DNA of 64,000 nt from Paraniabella defluvii (GTDB lineage Bacteria > Bacteroidota > Bacteroidia > Chitinophagales > Chitinophagaceae): the NCBI GenBank assembly GCA_019316985.1, contig CP079215.1, forward strand, positions 3,100,001 to 3,164,000, written 5' to 3'. Each line of letters begins with the position of its first letter. The first letter of the stretch is position 1. Shown here piece by piece: positions 62,841 through 64,000 of the stretch. The notes below the pieces were generated by a model. The model was not told the origin of the DNA, did no database searches, and saw only the letters and a program-made list of their open reading frames with translations. Both the position numbers and the translations under genes were made by a program.

Positions 62841-63653
62841 TCAAATTTTGCCCATTACATACAATTGCTCAAGATTGGGGGCAGGGCTTCCGCCTTCGTT
62901 TTCGAGCGTGATGGCAAATGCCTGCGCATGCTGTATGTTTTTTAACTTGCAAACAGTGTTGCAATTGCCCAATACACCAGCATCAATAGGCTTGCCGTCC
63001 ATTAAGGCCCAGAGCTGGTATTGCTTGCCTTTAGGCGCTTGAGGGAGGGCTTTGGCAACCAGGTAAACATCTTTGTTGTTTTTATCCCAGTATACAACAG
63101 CCTGACTGGACTCTTTGCCTGCAACACCGCTTAGTGCTACTTTGATCATGTCGGGACCGGTTATAAGCTGCATGTTCTTGTCCATCTCATCCAGCTTGGT
63201 TTGCATGGTGTTGTTATGGGCATATAGCTGATCACGCTGTAAAGCCAGTTGGCGATTTTCTGCTTCGAGATCTTTATACTTATTGTAAGTGTAAAGATTA
63301 AATGCTGCGCTGATTACGAACAATATTACAGAAGCGGCAGCCAGGTATTTAATAAATGGCGTTGTTCCTCTTCTTTCCAATGGAATTACCGTAGGCTCTT
63401 CAGTACCTGAACTGTGCTCTTCGTTCAGTTTTAAACCCAGCTGGTCGAATAAATTAGCTTTAACGTCCGGATTTACAGGTACAGCATTGCGGCTTGCAGA
63501 CGCTTCGAGTTCTTTTTCGAATGCCTGTATGGCCTGACCGATCTCAGGATGTTGCATACGAAGTTGTTCCAGCTCGGCTCTCTCCTCAGCGTCTGCCAGC
63601 CCCAGCACATAACTTTCGATTATGCCACTTTGTATGTACTCCTTTATGTTCAT
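62841..63653 (-). CDS. Anti-sigma factor, RskA-like membrane protein
   Basis: This is a single-pass membrane regulator that sequesters the ECF sigma factor encoded just upstream. It is unbroken over 270 residues. The N-terminal cytoplasmic part MNIKEYIQSGIIESYVLGLA contains the usual acidic helix (DAEERAELEQL). A membrane helix (YLAAASVILFVISAAFNLYT) is at about residues 100-120, followed by a coiled coil (LEAENRQLALQRDQLYAHNN) and the extracytoplasmic RskA domain with VAGKESSQAVVYWDKNNKDV and KGKQYQLWALMDGKPIDAGV. Its ATG overlaps the sigma stop codon (ATGA), so expression is coupled. Confidence 0.92.
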   Translation of the reverse strand: MNIKEYIQSGIIESYVLGLADAEERAELEQLRMQHPEIGQAIQAFEKELEASASRNAVPVNPDVKANLFDQLGLKLNEEHSSGTEEPTVIPLERRGTTPFIKYLAAASVILFVISAAFNLYTYNKYKDLEAENRQLALQRDQLYAHNNTMQTKLDEMDKNMQLITGPDMIKVALSGVAGKESSQAVVYWDKNNKDVYLVAKALPQAPKGKQYQLWALMDGKPIDAGVLGNCNTVCKLKNIQHAQAFAITLENEGGSPAPNLEQLYVMGKI

Positions 63654-64000
63654 GTATTACTAATCCTGCTTCTTAATTCAATTAAAGCTTTACGCAACCT
63701 GGTTTTTACCGTTCCCAAAGGTATGCCGGTTGTTTCGGCTATATCATTTTGGGTAAAACCTTCGAAGTAGCACATCTCCACAACTGTTTTATATTCCTCC
63801 CGTAAACTGTTTACAACTTTACGAAGACCAATAGCGTCTATATTTAAGAGGTCGTCTGCAGCTATTTCGTTGTTTCTGTCGGTAAGTTCTACATTTTGCC
63901 TGGAATTTTTCCAGTCTTTACTTCTTAGAGTGTCTATAGCAGTATTGCGTACAATAGACGACATCCAGGTAAAAAGCCGGCCCCGAACACTGTCAAAAGT
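63650..64000 (-). CDS. RNA polymerase ECF sigma-70 factor (5' part outside window)
   Basis: This is an extracytoplasmic-function sigma factor, C-terminal 117 residues seen without interruption. The sequence enters at TFDSVRGRLFTWMSSIVRNT (end of region 2), a spacer follows, and region 4 reads LREEYKTVVEMCYFEGFTQN with the helix-turn-helix DIAETTGIPLGTVKTRLRKA. The stop TGA overlaps the anti-sigma start. The pairing with an RskA-type anti-sigma places it in the SigK-like class. Likely targets are itself and the adjacent ferritin-like genes; this is inference. Confidence 0.92.
   Translation of the reverse strand, partial: TFDSVRGRLFTWMSSIVRNTAIDTLRSKDWKNSRQNVELTDRNNEIAADDLLNIDAIGLRKVVNSLREEYKTVVEMCYFEGFTQNDIAETTGIPLGTVKTRLRKALIELRSRISNT

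Overview
The window is a piece of a Bacteroidota chromosome, most like the family Chitinophagaceae. The phylum call rests on several features: a SusC/SusD pair, the Bacteroidota form of RNA polymerase omega, DUF4271 and DUF4296 family proteins, menaquinone synthesis by the futalosine route (MqnB, MqnD), lipoproteins with short lipoboxes, and several copies of the phylum's TAnnTTTG promoter element just upstream of start codons. The family call is weaker and is inference. I see no phage, transposon, CRISPR array, tRNA or rRNA gene. Nearly all content is core metabolism and envelope biogenesis.

Most long genes are broken into two to six reading-frame pieces. Where I aligned the pieces by conserved motif, the frame is usually restored by one missing base, most often in a homopolymer run (ilvD, trpB, trpA, folE, bamD, photolyase). 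The breaks hit essential genes (dnaX, fabD, coaBC, lnt) and conservation resumes at once on the far side. I therefore treat them as sequencing or assembly indels, not pseudogenes, and give each gene as one full-length feature.

Layout: 1-6930 holds amino-acid biosynthesis: leuA, a regulatory leader, then ilvD on the minus strand, and trpB-trpA on the plus strand. 7053-13929 holds a thioredoxin-like protein, a DEAD-box helicase, an M20 amidohydrolase and an S9 peptidase. 14080-20939 is a tetR-MFP-RND-outer-membrane-factor efflux operon. 21190-23656 is an operon of two 6-pyruvoyl-tetrahydropterin synthase paralogues, folE and fabD. 23710-25202 is mqnB-mqnD. 25211-35607 holds a photolyase, a class IV aminotransferase, coaBC, rpoZ, bamD, hemD, a DUF4271 protein, a BamA/TamA-like barrel, hemW and a small Cys-rich lipoprotein. 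35662-45344 holds gpsA, an SDR, an alpha/beta hydrolase, lnt, an ABC exporter, an AAA ATPase, a retropepsin-like protein and yifB. 45655-50108 holds yceI and then a plus-strand cluster of UbiA-type prenyltransferase, type III polyketide synthase, methyltransferase and flavoprotein. 50235-54406 holds a CoA-binding protein, aceF and dnaX. 54611-60784 is susD/susC with two small exported proteins. 60827-64000 is an ECF sigma / anti-sigma pair with two ferritin-like proteins.

Two items stand out. First, ahead of ilvD there is a 32-codon peptide with ten consecutive Ile/Val codons, a strong terminator, and a 7-bp alternative pairing that would block that terminator: the full logic of a ribosome-mediated attenuator for branched-chain amino-acid synthesis. 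Second, the type III PKS, methyltransferase and flavoprotein genes overlap one another and match the gene content of phenolic-lipid/alkylquinone loci, here with a membrane prenyltransferase just upstream.
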